Assembly (NCBI GenBank): GCA_049680365.1
Contig: JBAUHQ010000482.1
Span: 1-64,000, forward strand
Reading direction: 5' to 3'
DNA length: 64,000 nt
Origin: K23-9 sp049680365
GTDB taxonomy: Bacteria > Planctomycetota > Planctomycetia > Pirellulales > Pirellulaceae
In this document: positions 33,392 to 43,473 of the stretch, in pieces
Layout of the letters: each line of letters starts with the position of its first letter
Position numbering within the stretch: the first letter of the stretch is position 1
The notes under the pieces: generated by a model
The model's database searches: none
Told to the model about the DNA's origin: nothing
What the model saw: only the letters and a program-made list of their open reading frames with translations
Program-made: the position numbers and the translations under genes

Positions 33392-35875
33392 GTGGAACGT
33401 CGTCTGCTCTCTTTCATTATCGCGTCGACGGCGTTTTTCTTTTTCTACATCAGCATGCGTGTCATGTTTGCGCCGCCTCCTCCGGCGAATGTCGCGCAGG
33501 AGGTCGTGGAATTAGATGATCCAAATATCCAGCCAGCGGATGACAACGCAGTTGCTGACGATGAAAAAAAGACGGACGCAGCGGCGACAGACGGAAAGTC
33601 AGATGAGGTGAAAGCAGACGATGACACTCCGGTAATCCGAGCCGATCGGCCGGAGTGGTTGACGTTAGGATCGATGGACCCAGCAACGGGTTACCAGATG
33701 CTGGTGACGCTCAACAGCCGTGGCGGCGGTATCGAACGTATCGAACTGACAACACGCGACGAAGATAACGCACTGAAATATCACCGCGTCGATGTACGGA
33801 CCGGCTACTTGGGGTACTTCGCAGGCGAACCTGCAGCGAAGGAAAGCGGCGTCTTAGTCAATGTCGTCGGCCCCGGTACACCAGCTGCTCTGGCAAAGAC
33901 ATCCGATGGCACAGTGGGACTGCAGCCCGGAGACATCATCCTGTCAGTCGCGACGAAGCCGGTGACCAACTCGGACGACATTTCCGAAGTGCTCAAAGAG
34001 TCTAAACCGGGCGATGAAGTGACTGTCGAAGTACTCCGTGGTTCTTCCGACAACGCAAACGATTCAGGCTCTTCACCTGCGACTCTCAATTTCACCGCCA
34101 AGTTAACGGAGCACCCATTGGACTTGGTCCGTTTGGCAAAGGACGGCGGCGAAGACCAGATCGATGGCAACCTTTCGCAACTTTCTTGCTTGGTCACACT
34201 GGGACAAGTTAATCGCAAAGGAATCGCTACCAACGATAGTTCGATTGCAGGTTTGGCCGATCCAGCAAAACTAGTTTGGAATGCCAAGTTAGACGATGCA
34301 TCCAGGGAAGCTGTCTTCGACGTCGAACTTTCAGCAGCAGAAATGAAATCGATCGGCGGCCAATCCGTGCGCCTTCGACGCACCTATTCGTTGGCACCCG
34401 ATAGCTATGTCTTGGACATGTCCGTCCAAGTGGAAAACTTGGGTGACGCACCGCAAAAGTTGGCTTACCGTTTGAATGGTGTAAATGGCGTCACGATGGA
34501 AGGCTGGTGGTACAGCAACAAAATTAATCCAAGCTGGAGCCGAGCCGCTGCCCGCGACGTGACTTACAAAACGGTCGCCGACGGACGCCAACTAATGACG
34601 GGCTGCAACGTATTAAAGCACGTGCGGAAGAACCCAAAAGAAAAAGACGAAGTGATTTTTGCCGAGAATGGCGACTCATCGCAACGCGAATTGAATTATA
34701 TCGGCGTGGACGCACAGTACTTCAACTGTGCCTACATTCCGCCTGCAGACGAGTCGACGATGTCGTACTTCCGCCGCGCAACGGCGACAATCATCGCGAA
34801 CGAATCGAAGATCAAAAAGCACCAAGAGCACGGCGTCAACACCTCGTTCTACTTGGACAGCGTCGTCCGTGACGTTCCCGCTGGTGCTGCACTTGGACAC
34901 AAGTTTCGACTTTTCGCAGGCCCCAAACAGCCGGAAATCGCTGAGGCTTACGGATTGAGCGACACGATCTACTATGGCTGGTTTGCGTGGTTTGCCAAAA
35001 TCTTGGTGGTCGTGCTGCACAAGCTTTATTCGTTGGTTGGAAACTACGGCGTCGCCATCATTTTGCTAACCGTCATGGTTCGCGGCATGATGTTCCCGCT
35101 TAGCCGCAAAGCAGCGGTTAACGCACAGCGAATGCAGGAACTGGCTCCCGAACTAAAGAAGATTGCCGAGAAATACAAAGACGACATGGAAGGTCGTTTG
35201 AAAGCCCAACGTGAACTTCAACAACGTGTCGGATTTAATCCTTTAGCGGGTTGTTTGCCGATGTTCTTGCAGTTGCCAATCTTCATTGGACTTTATCGCG
35301 CCTTGTCCGTCGACATTGAACTTCGACAAGCGGCCATGTCGTCGGCAACGTCTTGGGCGTCCAACCTGTCGGGCCCCGACATGTTGTCGCGTTGGGACGG
35401 TTGGTTGATGGAATATTTCTCCGGTCGCGGCACCGGCTGGTTGGGTCCCTACTTCAATATTTTGCCCGTGTTCGTGGTCTTGTTGTTTTTGACTCAGCAA
35501 AAATTGTTCATGCCACCGCCGACGGACGAGCAAACAGCGATGACTCAAAAAGTGATGGGCTTCATGACACTGTTCATGGGTCTGTTCTTCTTCCGCGTCC
35601 CTGCCGGCCTGTGCTTGTATTTCATCGCCAGCAGCTTGTGGGGCATCTGCGAACGCATCCTGGTCAAAAAGACGTTGCCAAAAGGCAAGCACTTTGACAT
35701 GGACGCCATCAGCGCCGCGTCTGCGGGTGGCGGCACGATCACCTTGGAAGGGAAAGCGAAAAAGAAGGAGACGCTAGCTGATAAAATTCGCCATCAGATC
35801 AAGCCACCCGAAGAAAAGCTCCCGCCCCCAAACAAACGTAAACGCCCGCCATCAGGCGGCAACAAAAAGAAGTAG
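33392..35875 (+). CDS. yidC: Membrane protein insertase YidC with an inserted PDZ domain
   Basis: Inserts and folds inner-membrane proteins, alone or with SecYEG. The 828-residue protein is long for the family (about 550). GTG 33392 starts MERRLLSFIIASTAFFFF, the usual first membrane helix. A long acidic linker and the periplasmic beta domain follow, interrupted at about residues 140-225 by a PDZ-like module (GVLVNVVGPGTPAA, GLQPGDIILSVATKPV, PGDEVTVEVLRGS). The insertase core (about 545-770) has GNYGVAIILLTVMVRGMMFPL and FNPLAGCLPMFLQLPIFIGLY with the later helices. The C-terminus is Lys/Pro-rich, fitting ribosome contact. rnpA and rpmH are not adjacent. Confidence 0.96.
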   Translation: MERRLLSFIIASTAFFFFYISMRVMFAPPPPANVAQEVVELDDPNIQPADDNAVADDEKKTDAAATDGKSDEVKADDDTPVIRADRPEWLTLGSMDPATGYQMLVTLNSRGGGIERIELTTRDEDNALKYHRVDVRTGYLGYFAGEPAAKESGVLVNVVGPGTPAALAKTSDGTVGLQPGDIILSVATKPVTNSDDISEVLKESKPGDEVTVEVLRGSSDNANDSGSSPATLNFTAKLTEHPLDLVRLAKDGGEDQIDGNLSQLSCLVTLGQVNRKGIATNDSSIAGLADPAKLVWNAKLDDASREAVFDVELSAAEMKSIGGQSVRLRRTYSLAPDSYVLDMSVQVENLGDAPQKLAYRLNGVNGVTMEGWWYSNKINPSWSRAAARDVTYKTVADGRQLMTGCNVLKHVRKNPKEKDEVIFAENGDSSQRELNYIGVDAQYFNCAYIPPADESTMSYFRRATATIIANESKIKKHQEHGVNTSFYLDSVVRDVPAGAALGHKFRLFAGPKQPEIAEAYGLSDTIYYGWFAWFAKILVVVLHKLYSLVGNYGVAIILLTVMVRGMMFPLSRKAAVNAQRMQELAPELKKIAEKYKDDMEGRLKAQRELQQRVGFNPLAGCLPMFLQLPIFIGLYRALSVDIELRQAAMSSATSWASNLSGPDMLSRWDGWLMEYFSGRGTGWLGPYFNILPVFVVLLFLTQQKLFMPPPTDEQTAMTQKVMGFMTLFMGLFFFRVPAGLCLYFIASSLWGICERILVKKTLPKGKHFDMDAISAASAGGGTITLEGKAKKKETLADKIRHQIKPPEEKLPPPNKRKRPPSGGNKKK

Positions 35876-35890
35876 GACAAGGGGAAATGT

Positions 35891-35915
35891 AGCCATCACG
35901 CTCCCAGTGATGGCT
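35891..35915. terminator. Bidirectional terminator hairpin between yidC and a methyltransferase gene
   Basis: AGCCATCAC (35891-35899), loop GCTCCCA, GTGATGGCT (35907-35915), followed by GCGTTTT on the plus strand. It sits between convergent genes. Confidence 0.65.
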
Positions 35916-35942
35916 GCGTTTTGCAAAGTGCTGCGGACAACG

Positions 35943-36668
35943 CTATTTCTTCGTCGCGTCAATCAGGTAGCGAAACGACAGTAAGTGCAATGGCTTTATG
36001 GAAGTAAAGGCATTGGCGGCTTTCCAAATCCAATGCGTGCGTGGATTCAAAAAGCTGATGATGGTGTTGTCGTAACGTACCTGTACATCAAACTGCTTTC
36101 GCAGTTTGCTTGGCAATGTCATTTGATTTTGTGTAAACAGTCGCCATTCAGATCGACGACGCGCGTGGTACCACGTGATCGATGGATTCATCAAGTTAGG
36201 CTCGACCGCGATGAAGCGACCGCCAGGCTTCAGCACACGCGTTATTTCGCTCAACGCCTTGGGGATGTCTGAAACGTGATGCAGAAAATCCCAGCAATGA
36301 ACCACGTCCATCGATTCGTTTTCGAAATCCAGGTCGAGGGCTGAGCACTGTTGGACACGGCAATTTTGCAAATGATGTTGTTCGATCAGCCGTCTTGCTT
36401 CGTCCAACATCTCGCCGCTCACATCGACGCCGATGATACTTTGGGCATGCTGGCTAAGCAGCGGGTAATAGAATCCGGTGCCACAACCTAAATCCAGCAA
36501 CCGGCCTGCCTTGGTTGGAAAGAGCCGATGGAAGGCTTTTTCCAGCAATCCAGCGACGATTGGATTCTTTTCCAATATCTCCGTATCGAATCGCTGGAAG
36601 TACAGCGGATTCTTGTCCGTCGTGACGCGGTCGTAGTGCTGGCGGTTCTGATCCACGTCATGAAACAC
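35943..36668 (-). CDS. Class I SAM-dependent methyltransferase
   Basis: A 241-residue methyltransferase of the UbiE/Methyltransf_11 type. Motif I is LLDLGCGTGFYYPLL (about 58-72), the acidic residue after strand 2 is in GVDVSGEMLDEAR, and VVHCWDFLHHVSDIPKALSEI and LKPGGRFIAVEPN are motifs typical of this group. The C-terminal third contains Trp and Tyr-rich segments that may bind a lipid or glycan acceptor. It is near TMTC-like and FAD-oxidoreductase genes, which suggests lipid or polysaccharide modification, but its substrate is unknown. Confidence 0.85.
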   Translation of the reverse strand: MFHDVDQNRQHYDRVTTDKNPLYFQRFDTEILEKNPIVAGLLEKAFHRLFPTKAGRLLDLGCGTGFYYPLLSQHAQSIIGVDVSGEMLDEARRLIEQHHLQNCRVQQCSALDLDFENESMDVVHCWDFLHHVSDIPKALSEITRVLKPGGRFIAVEPNLMNPSITWYHARRRSEWRLFTQNQMTLPSKLRKQFDVQVRYDNTIISFLNPRTHWIWKAANAFTSIKPLHLLSFRYLIDATKK

Positions 36669-36837
36669 AGGCTGGGCTCGATTCGTCTTGTTGATTGGGG
36701 GTGTCGTGCGTACGGTACTAAAATTCGTTCAGCAAAACAGGCAACATTGGACAAGATAACGTGATTGCTATCGATTGATCGACATCGATGGCAATCAAGT
36801 CAAGCTCCATTTCATCACAAATGAGTCAGCCATCTGC

Positions 36838-38769
36838 ATGACTTCGCCCTCCGAAAAGACTGACTCGTCACGCCAAACCAGTGTAGCCGCACGTTGGGGT
36901 TGGTATCTGCTGGGCACTATGGTTTTGGCAGCAGTGACTTGGCTGATGTATGCCCGATCGTTGAACTACGAGCTGATTTTTGACGACTTGCCCACGATCA
37001 CTAGCAACGATTCGATTCAACAACTCTTTCCGCTTTTTGGTGCCGACGGTGGCTACGGCCCGCTGAAACCCAAACCCAGCACGCCAGTGACCGCGCGTCC
37101 CTTGGTCAGTTTGGCATTTGCAATTAACTATCACTTTGGCGGTGAAGTCCCCTATGGGTACCGCCTTGCACACATAGCAATGCACGTTGCAACTGCATTG
37201 CTGTTGTGGGCGATCGTTGCATTCACGCTCAAGCAACCATGTTTTTCTGGACGTTTTGGGGCGAGTCGGCATCCACTTGCTTTTGGGGCAGCGATGCTGT
37301 GGATGGTTCACCCCTGCCATACCGAAACGATCATCTATTTGACGCAGCGCACCGAACTGATGATGGGCTTCTTCTATCTGCTGACGGTCTATCTCAGTTT
37401 GCTGTATTGGCAAAGCAACTCGTTGTTGGCCCGCGCGATTTGTTTGCTGCTCGCATCGCTTGCTTGCGTGTCAGGGATTCTATGCAAAGAAATGATGGCG
37501 TCCGTTCCGGCGATGGTTTTGCTGTACGAGTGGACGTTTATGCCGGGCACGATCGGCCAACGCATCAAACGGTCGTGGCCGCTGTACTTTGGACTCGCAC
37601 TGAGTTGGATTCCAATTGCGTGGCTGTACAGCACGGGATACACGACACCGCTGGCTGGATTCAACAACACGATCTCGGCGGTTGACTGGTGGATGACACA
37701 AGCCAACGCGTTTTTTGTCTACTGGAAAACGACGTTCGTCCCGTATCCTCTGGTCTTGCATCATCAGGTTCCAACACTCACCAGCATGTCCGAAGCATGG
37801 CCAGGTGTGGTGGGATTGACGATCTACGGCATCGTTACGCTTTGGCTGCTTTGGCGGCGCAGCGCGATCGGATACGTTCTGATTTGGTTTTTTGCAGTTT
37901 TGTCACCCACGCTGATCGTGCCGCTCCCACAAGAAGAAATTTCCGAACGCAGACTTTATGTCCCACTCGCTGCCTTGGCGCCGCTGCTGGTCGTTGGACT
38001 ATTTCATCTATTCGCAAAACCAACTGCGGAGTCACTACCGACGTCACAGAGTACGTCGGCAACTGGCAAATGGGGCACCGTCGCTGTCGTTGCGTGTTGC
38101 GTTGTGGCCAGTGTTGTAGTCAGCATCAAAACCATGCCGCGACTTAGCAGTCGTCAGTTCATTTGGGCCGAAGTGTTGAAGCACGAACCCGACAATGCGT
38201 ACGCAATGATGTGCCAAGGTTGCGTCGAATTCAATTTGGGCGAACACCAATCGGGGCTCGAAAAGATGCAGCGTGCCTTTGACGCACGCCCCGACCAGAA
38301 GATGGGCGTGATCTCGTTCACGACGGCGTTGGAAGACATGGGTTATCGCAAACGAATCGTCGACGTGTATCGTAAAGCGGTGCAAGCTAACCCGTCAGAA
38401 CCGATGCTTCGCTATAACCTGGCCTTCTGGTTGGAAAAAAGCGGCAAAGTCCAGCAAGCCATCGATGCCTATCGCGAAACACTCAAGTATGCTCCACAAG
38501 ATCAAGCCGCACACACAAACTTGGCGTCATTGCTTGCCGATGTCGATCGACTTCCGGATGCGATTGAACACTTCGAGGCGGCTGCCGACATCAATCCCGA
38601 CTTTGACAACTGCATGAACCTGATGACGGCCTACTTGCAAACACAACAGTTAGACAAAGCGGCCCTTGCTGCCGAGAAGCTGCTGGTCGCGGCCAAAAAT
38701 GAAGGCAAGGAAGAAGTCGCACAACGGATTCAGCGTAGCCTGGATGCGATGCAAGGAGCCTCGCTGTGA
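36838..38769 (+). CDS. TMTC-like membrane glycosyltransferase with C-terminal TPR repeats
   Basis: A protein of about 643 residues. The N-terminal two-thirds have around ten membrane helices. The first outer loop carries FDDLPTITSN, matching the acidic D-D motif of GT-C enzymes, followed by RPLVSLAFAINYHFGG and HIAMHVATALLLW, typical of the TMTC/DUF1736 family. The last third (about 460-640) has TPR repeats such as PMLRYNLAFWLEKSGKVQQAIDAYRETLKYAP. TMTC proteins transfer mannose from a lipid carrier to proteins in eukaryotes; bacterial members are uncharacterised. ATG 36838 is preferred to TTG 36775. Confidence 0.82.
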   Translation: MTSPSEKTDSSRQTSVAARWGWYLLGTMVLAAVTWLMYARSLNYELIFDDLPTITSNDSIQQLFPLFGADGGYGPLKPKPSTPVTARPLVSLAFAINYHFGGEVPYGYRLAHIAMHVATALLLWAIVAFTLKQPCFSGRFGASRHPLAFGAAMLWMVHPCHTETIIYLTQRTELMMGFFYLLTVYLSLLYWQSNSLLARAICLLLASLACVSGILCKEMMASVPAMVLLYEWTFMPGTIGQRIKRSWPLYFGLALSWIPIAWLYSTGYTTPLAGFNNTISAVDWWMTQANAFFVYWKTTFVPYPLVLHHQVPTLTSMSEAWPGVVGLTIYGIVTLWLLWRRSAIGYVLIWFFAVLSPTLIVPLPQEEISERRLYVPLAALAPLLVVGLFHLFAKPTAESLPTSQSTSATGKWGTVAVVACCVVASVVVSIKTMPRLSSRQFIWAEVLKHEPDNAYAMMCQGCVEFNLGEHQSGLEKMQRAFDARPDQKMGVISFTTALEDMGYRKRIVDVYRKAVQANPSEPMLRYNLAFWLEKSGKVQQAIDAYRETLKYAPQDQAAHTNLASLLADVDRLPDAIEHFEAAADINPDFDNCMNLMTAYLQTQQLDKAALAAEKLLVAAKNEGKEEVAQRIQRSLDAMQGASL

Positions 38770-38848
38770 ATTGCCGCGAGATCTTTACTGTCAGTTTCGT
38801 TGAAGAATCCATCACGACGACCACTGCGTCTTTAACTGAAAGCTCCGT

Positions 38849-40300
38849 ATGCGCGTCGGAGTGATTGGTGCCGGACCTGCTGGGCTGACCGCCGCGTTGG
38901 AACTTCAACGCGGTGGCGCGTCGGTTGATGTATTCGAAGCGAGTGGTTGCGTTGGCGGCTTGTCGCGCAGCTTGGAACTTTGGGGGCAGCGAGTTGATAT
39001 CGGCCCCCATCGTTTTTTTAGTACCGACGAACGAATCAATCGTTTTTGGCTGGACATCGTTGGCGACCACTACCAGATGGTGAATCGGCTAACTCGAGTC
39101 TACTTTCGCGGACAGCTGATTGACTATCCGATTCGGCCGCTCAGCGCAATGCGCAAACTCGGTTGGCTGGACGCGACAAGTTGCTTGACCAGCTATTTGA
39201 AAGAAAAATTGAAACCAAGTCGCATCGAAGGCGAAGGATCATTTGAGTCTTGGGTGACGTCGCGATTCGGCAAGCGACTCTTTGAGATGTTCTTTCAGTC
39301 ATACAGCGAGAAACTCTGGGGCATTCCCTGTGACCAACTGAGTGACGATTTCGCGGCACAACGGATCAAAAATTTTTCGTTAGGTGAAGCGATCGCCAGC
39401 GCCGTGCTTCCGGGACGTCAAAAACGACACAAGACTCTCGTCGACCAATTCGCCTACCCTGTCGGTGGCACCGGCGCGGTCTATGCATCGATGGCAAACC
39501 AACTACAGGACCTCGGCGGCCGCATCCATTTGAAATCGCCCGTCACAAAAGTCGTTCGGGACACCTGCCGCGTGACAGGCGTCCAAATCGATGGCGGCGA
39601 AACGATCGCATTGGATCATGTCGTTTCCACAATGCCGTTGTCCTTGTTGGTGGGAGCTCTAGATGCACCGGACAATCCGGTGCCGACCGCAGTGCAAAAT
39701 GCCATTGAATCACTACGCTTTCGCAATACATTGTTGATTTATTTACACATTGATTCGGACCAAGTCTTTGATGATCAATGGGTTTACATTCAGTCGCCCG
39801 ATGTCAGTGCGGGCCGCGTGACGAACTTTCGCAACTGGATTCCCGACCTGTACGGCGATCAGCAAACCACGGTGCTGGCTGTCGAGCGGTGGTGTGACAG
39901 CGCGGATCCAGAGTGGACGGCCGACGAGAACGATTTGATCGAACACTGCAGCAAAGAACTTCGTGAGATCGGACTACTTGAATCACAGAAAGTCTTGGAC
40001 GGTCACGTGCTGCGAATTGCTCGTTCGTATCCGATCTACGAAAAGGGCTACCAAAAACACATCGACAGCGTGGCGGATTATTTATCCAAGATTCAGGGTA
40101 TTTCGCCGATTGGGCGCAACGGCGCTTTTAAATACAACAACCAGGACCATAGCATTCTGATGGGGCTACTGGTTGCGCAGAATATTCTTCACAGCGCGAA
40201 CCATGATCTGTGGCATGTCAACTCCGATTCGGAAAGCTACCACGAACGAACAATCATCACCGAAACGGGCTTAGTTCATTCGGACACAGCGACTCAATAA
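38849..40300 (+). CDS. FAD-dependent oxidoreductase (amine oxidase/UDP-galactopyranose mutase-like)
   Basis: A 483-residue flavoprotein. The N-terminal Rossmann motif VIGAGPAGLTAALELQRGG and the following acidic residue in VFEASGCVGG bind FAD, and VDIGPHRFFST is the usual second contact. The C-terminus YKNYQ-like end of amine oxidases is replaced by KYNNQDHSILMGLLVAQNIL, which contacts the isoalloxazine. The family is often seen in polysaccharide clusters and may act on a lipid- or nucleotide-linked sugar. The TMTC-like gene ends 79 bases upstream on the same strand. Confidence 0.8.
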   Translation: MRVGVIGAGPAGLTAALELQRGGASVDVFEASGCVGGLSRSLELWGQRVDIGPHRFFSTDERINRFWLDIVGDHYQMVNRLTRVYFRGQLIDYPIRPLSAMRKLGWLDATSCLTSYLKEKLKPSRIEGEGSFESWVTSRFGKRLFEMFFQSYSEKLWGIPCDQLSDDFAAQRIKNFSLGEAIASAVLPGRQKRHKTLVDQFAYPVGGTGAVYASMANQLQDLGGRIHLKSPVTKVVRDTCRVTGVQIDGGETIALDHVVSTMPLSLLVGALDAPDNPVPTAVQNAIESLRFRNTLLIYLHIDSDQVFDDQWVYIQSPDVSAGRVTNFRNWIPDLYGDQQTTVLAVERWCDSADPEWTADENDLIEHCSKELREIGLLESQKVLDGHVLRIARSYPIYEKGYQKHIDSVADYLSKIQGISPIGRNGAFKYNNQDHSILMGLLVAQNILHSANHDLWHVNSDSESYHERTIITETGLVHSDTATQ

Positions 40301-40309
40301 AGTTGCGTA

Positions 40310-43174
40310 CTACTGCTTGTTGGATTGTCCGACAGCAATGCGATCGGGTCTGGCGGAACTGACGGCTAGTGCCAGCCAACCGTCGCGAATCTCCAGCTGA
40401 CTAATTTCGGCATCCGCAAGCGATTCACTACTGACGAACGTTTCGTTGGTTAACGGAATGCTGTTGTTGGGTGAAAAGACCTTGTTAAAGATCGCTCTGA
40501 TGGGCAGTCGTTGTCGCATCGACATGCCTGGGCCACTGATGCTCAAGTGCCCCTCACGCACCAATTTGGCTTGCAGTCCGTCCACTTCGGCACGATATCC
40601 GGCACGAACAATAAAGCGATTGAGCTCGCCGCCCTTGGCACGGCTCAATTCCACCACACGCATGGTGATCCAAAGAATGCCGTCCTCCATTTCGACGGTG
40701 ATGGGTCGATTCTTTGTAAACTGAATGCTCACATCCGTTGGAATATCCTCGGGAAGCTTTGTTTTTGGTCGACCGAAAATCTCCATTGTGTTATCGAGAG
40801 CCGCTTGCAAAGTGATCGGCTCGCCTAATGGCACAACTCGTTCGAGCGTATTATTGAACGCCGACTGATTGATCTGAACACTGATCAGACTGTCGCTAGG
40901 GGCGCGTGGTCGCGGCGTTGACGCGCCAACCTGCCAGTCTCCAGCCAAGCGATAGCGAGCAATCAAACGCTGATCCGTCGTTTGCATGTCGACGACTTCC
41001 GGCTGCAATCGCAAGGAATTAAACGGCCCCATCACGACGTCGTTCAATTGGGTCGTGGCTTTTTCGACTTTCAACTCCAGTCGCTCATCGATTCCGTCAG
41101 CGATCTGGTCCTTCATGCGACGATTAGCGATCCGCGACGTGATGCTTGATCGTTCGTGGTATTTTGCTGCAATCATGTTTCTAGCCAAGGAGCCAAGCAG
41201 TGGCCAGTTGTCATATTGCGATACAACATCACGTAGCCGGGTATTGCCTTGGACATCAATCTCCGAATCGCCCAGGTTCACGCCGGCAGGCGAAATTTCG
41301 ACCGGAGTAGCCGCAACGAAACCTGAATCACCCCGAGTTCGCACCAAAGATTGGCCTTTGCGACCAATGCTGTGAGTTCGAACGTTGCCCTCTGTTTCTA
41401 AGGTGAACGACCAGCGGTCATTGGCGGGCTGAAGCTGCAAATCCAGTTGACTGTTGATGTGGCTAATCCCACTGACTCGGCTGCCCAACATGTTGGTCCG
41501 AACGTTCACGCTGGTCTGTGGCACATCTGGCACCAAACGTCGCAGCATGTCCTGGCTGATCGCTGTTCGTATATTGGCATTTCGATAACACGAATCAATT
41601 GCGTCGGCGACTTGAACAGCCCCAGCATTTCCGGAGAAGCGGAGCGTTTGAGTTGTACTTGCAATTTCGATTCCAGCCAAATCAATCGCATCGGACTCTT
41701 GTCGCTCGACTTGGTTTAGCAAAGCCGCGTAGTCGACCGGCTTGCTGGTCCATGGTTGCAGCGCTACGACCAATTGTTTTACCGAACTTCGATCAAGCCA
41801 CTGTTGCTGAACAGTGTCTAGTCCGTGCCACTCGATGCGTGATAAAACTCGCTGCGCAATAAAGCTACGCTGATCGATATGATCACCTGACGCAGCTTTG
41901 ATGATTTCCAAAAGCATCAAGTAATCACTCCAGCCGCTGGCATCGCCAGTGGCGACGATGTCCGATTGCACCTGTTCAACCAACGCCAAGACTTGATTCC
42001 CGTTGTCAGCACTGAGTTCATTGTGCTGGAACTGATTTGCGTTTGAAACCACCGACCAGACGGGTGCCCAGACCGTGACTCGGCGGTTCACGGCATAAGC
42101 CGCCTGCAGCCAACGAATCTGAGCCTGCCGTTGCGGCACTTCTTCGGCTTGAACGAGGGCCTGTCGCGAAAGTGTGTCCAAGTCGCGAATCAATTCAATT
42201 GCCTCGGGTTCGCCGAGTCGTGGCATTGTACGCAAGGTATCCAATCGAGACTGCACTTGCGCGGCCCAATCCGTTATCACAACGGATGATGCACTATCAC
42301 TTGCGGTTGCTTGCGAAAGCCGTTGAAGCTGTTCGTTTAATTTTGGTGTTACAGGCCATGTGCTGGGGTTACCTGAAAGTGCTGACCGAGCGACGGTGTC
42401 CAGTCTTTCGCGTTCGCTCTGATGAGCCTCTATGCCAATCTGATCATCGGATTCATCAAACTGCTCCGTCGGTTCTTCTGTATTTCGAGGCACCACCTTT
42501 GCCAAATTGGCGATCGATTTCGGCATCACTGATTCGCGTGGCGTTGGCGGTTGCGGAATCACGTCTGCGTTTAAGTCTGCTTTCTTCGAATCGATATCAT
42601 CCAGCGGTTCAACCGCAACAGGAATTTCCTGTGTCACGATACCGGGAGTCGCCGAAGCGATCGATTGCTCTAAAGGCAGTTGGTCCAACTGATTTGCAGG
42701 AGACTCCAAACCCATTTGAGGCGTTGTGTCGCCAGAAGCCTGCGTCTGAAACGGAATCTGACGCAGCAGGTTCATCCCTAAAGAATGGTCGGTCGAAGTT
42801 TCTTCGCCCGCGATCCGATTGGCAGCTGTCATATCGCCATTGAACAAGTCTTGCGAAAGCTCGCTCAATGACGCGACTATGTCGTTAACAGTCTCGACCG
42901 TCAGCGGCTGAACATCTCGCGACGGAATCTGCGTGGCGGCGTAAAGTTCGTTCGCATCACGTTGCAAGTCGTCAGCAGAAATTGCTAGCTGCTCAGAGGG
43001 AGGGGCTGCTGTCTCCAACTCGCCTGAATGTTGAAACTTTGCCCATTCAGCTTCGAAACGACTGGCAACGGACCTCCAGTTCCCACTCTCGAAAGGCGAA
43101 ATCAGGGAAATCAGGATGATCAGAGTCGAAGTAAATGCGGGCCAGAAGAAAAGGGCGCGCCGAACGTCGTTCAT
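40310..43174 (-). CDS. Large membrane-anchored protein of unknown function
   Basis: I do not recognise a family. The 954-residue protein starts with a single membrane helix (RALFFWPAFTSTLIILISLI) and is otherwise soluble, so it probably hangs in the periplasm or paryphoplasm. Residues 50-290 are acidic and low-complexity; 300-560 look helical; 560-950 look beta-rich with repeats of about 100 residues, including PLGEPITLQAALDNTMEIFG. ATG 43174 is chosen because the helix starts there; an upstream ATG at 43222 gives a less natural N-terminus. It ends 9 bases from the convergent FAD-oxidoreductase gene. Confidence 0.65.
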   Translation of the reverse strand: MNDVRRALFFWPAFTSTLIILISLISPFESGNWRSVASRFEAEWAKFQHSGELETAAPPSEQLAISADDLQRDANELYAATQIPSRDVQPLTVETVNDIVASLSELSQDLFNGDMTAANRIAGEETSTDHSLGMNLLRQIPFQTQASGDTTPQMGLESPANQLDQLPLEQSIASATPGIVTQEIPVAVEPLDDIDSKKADLNADVIPQPPTPRESVMPKSIANLAKVVPRNTEEPTEQFDESDDQIGIEAHQSERERLDTVARSALSGNPSTWPVTPKLNEQLQRLSQATASDSASSVVITDWAAQVQSRLDTLRTMPRLGEPEAIELIRDLDTLSRQALVQAEEVPQRQAQIRWLQAAYAVNRRVTVWAPVWSVVSNANQFQHNELSADNGNQVLALVEQVQSDIVATGDASGWSDYLMLLEIIKAASGDHIDQRSFIAQRVLSRIEWHGLDTVQQQWLDRSSVKQLVVALQPWTSKPVDYAALLNQVERQESDAIDLAGIEIASTTQTLRFSGNAGAVQVADAIDSCYRNANIRTAISQDMLRRLVPDVPQTSVNVRTNMLGSRVSGISHINSQLDLQLQPANDRWSFTLETEGNVRTHSIGRKGQSLVRTRGDSGFVAATPVEISPAGVNLGDSEIDVQGNTRLRDVVSQYDNWPLLGSLARNMIAAKYHERSSITSRIANRRMKDQIADGIDERLELKVEKATTQLNDVVMGPFNSLRLQPEVVDMQTTDQRLIARYRLAGDWQVGASTPRPRAPSDSLISVQINQSAFNNTLERVVPLGEPITLQAALDNTMEIFGRPKTKLPEDIPTDVSIQFTKNRPITVEMEDGILWITMRVVELSRAKGGELNRFIVRAGYRAEVDGLQAKLVREGHLSISGPGMSMRQRLPIRAIFNKVFSPNNSIPLTNETFVSSESLADAEISQLEIRDGWLALAVSSARPDRIAVGQSNKQ

Positions 43175-43473
43175 ACCAGTGTGCTTCCATGCAAAAAGTA
43201 TCAGTAAGCCATCGGCGCGCATCTTGCGCGCTTTGGCTACCTATCAGAATCGGCCTCTGAGCGGCAATCATCCAGTGGTGCTTCCCGCAACCTGACGAAA
43301 GTTGTTTCTCAACAAAAATGCTCGCAAATAGGGAGGTTCCTAGAGCCCAGAAAAACGAGAAAAGCGTTGAAGATAGGGCAAAGTTGGCCCCCATGGTCAC
43401 ACCAGAAAGGACATTGGTAAAACACTAGCAAACTCGCGCAGACTTCGTGGTCCCTACAGTTTACAATCCCTGC

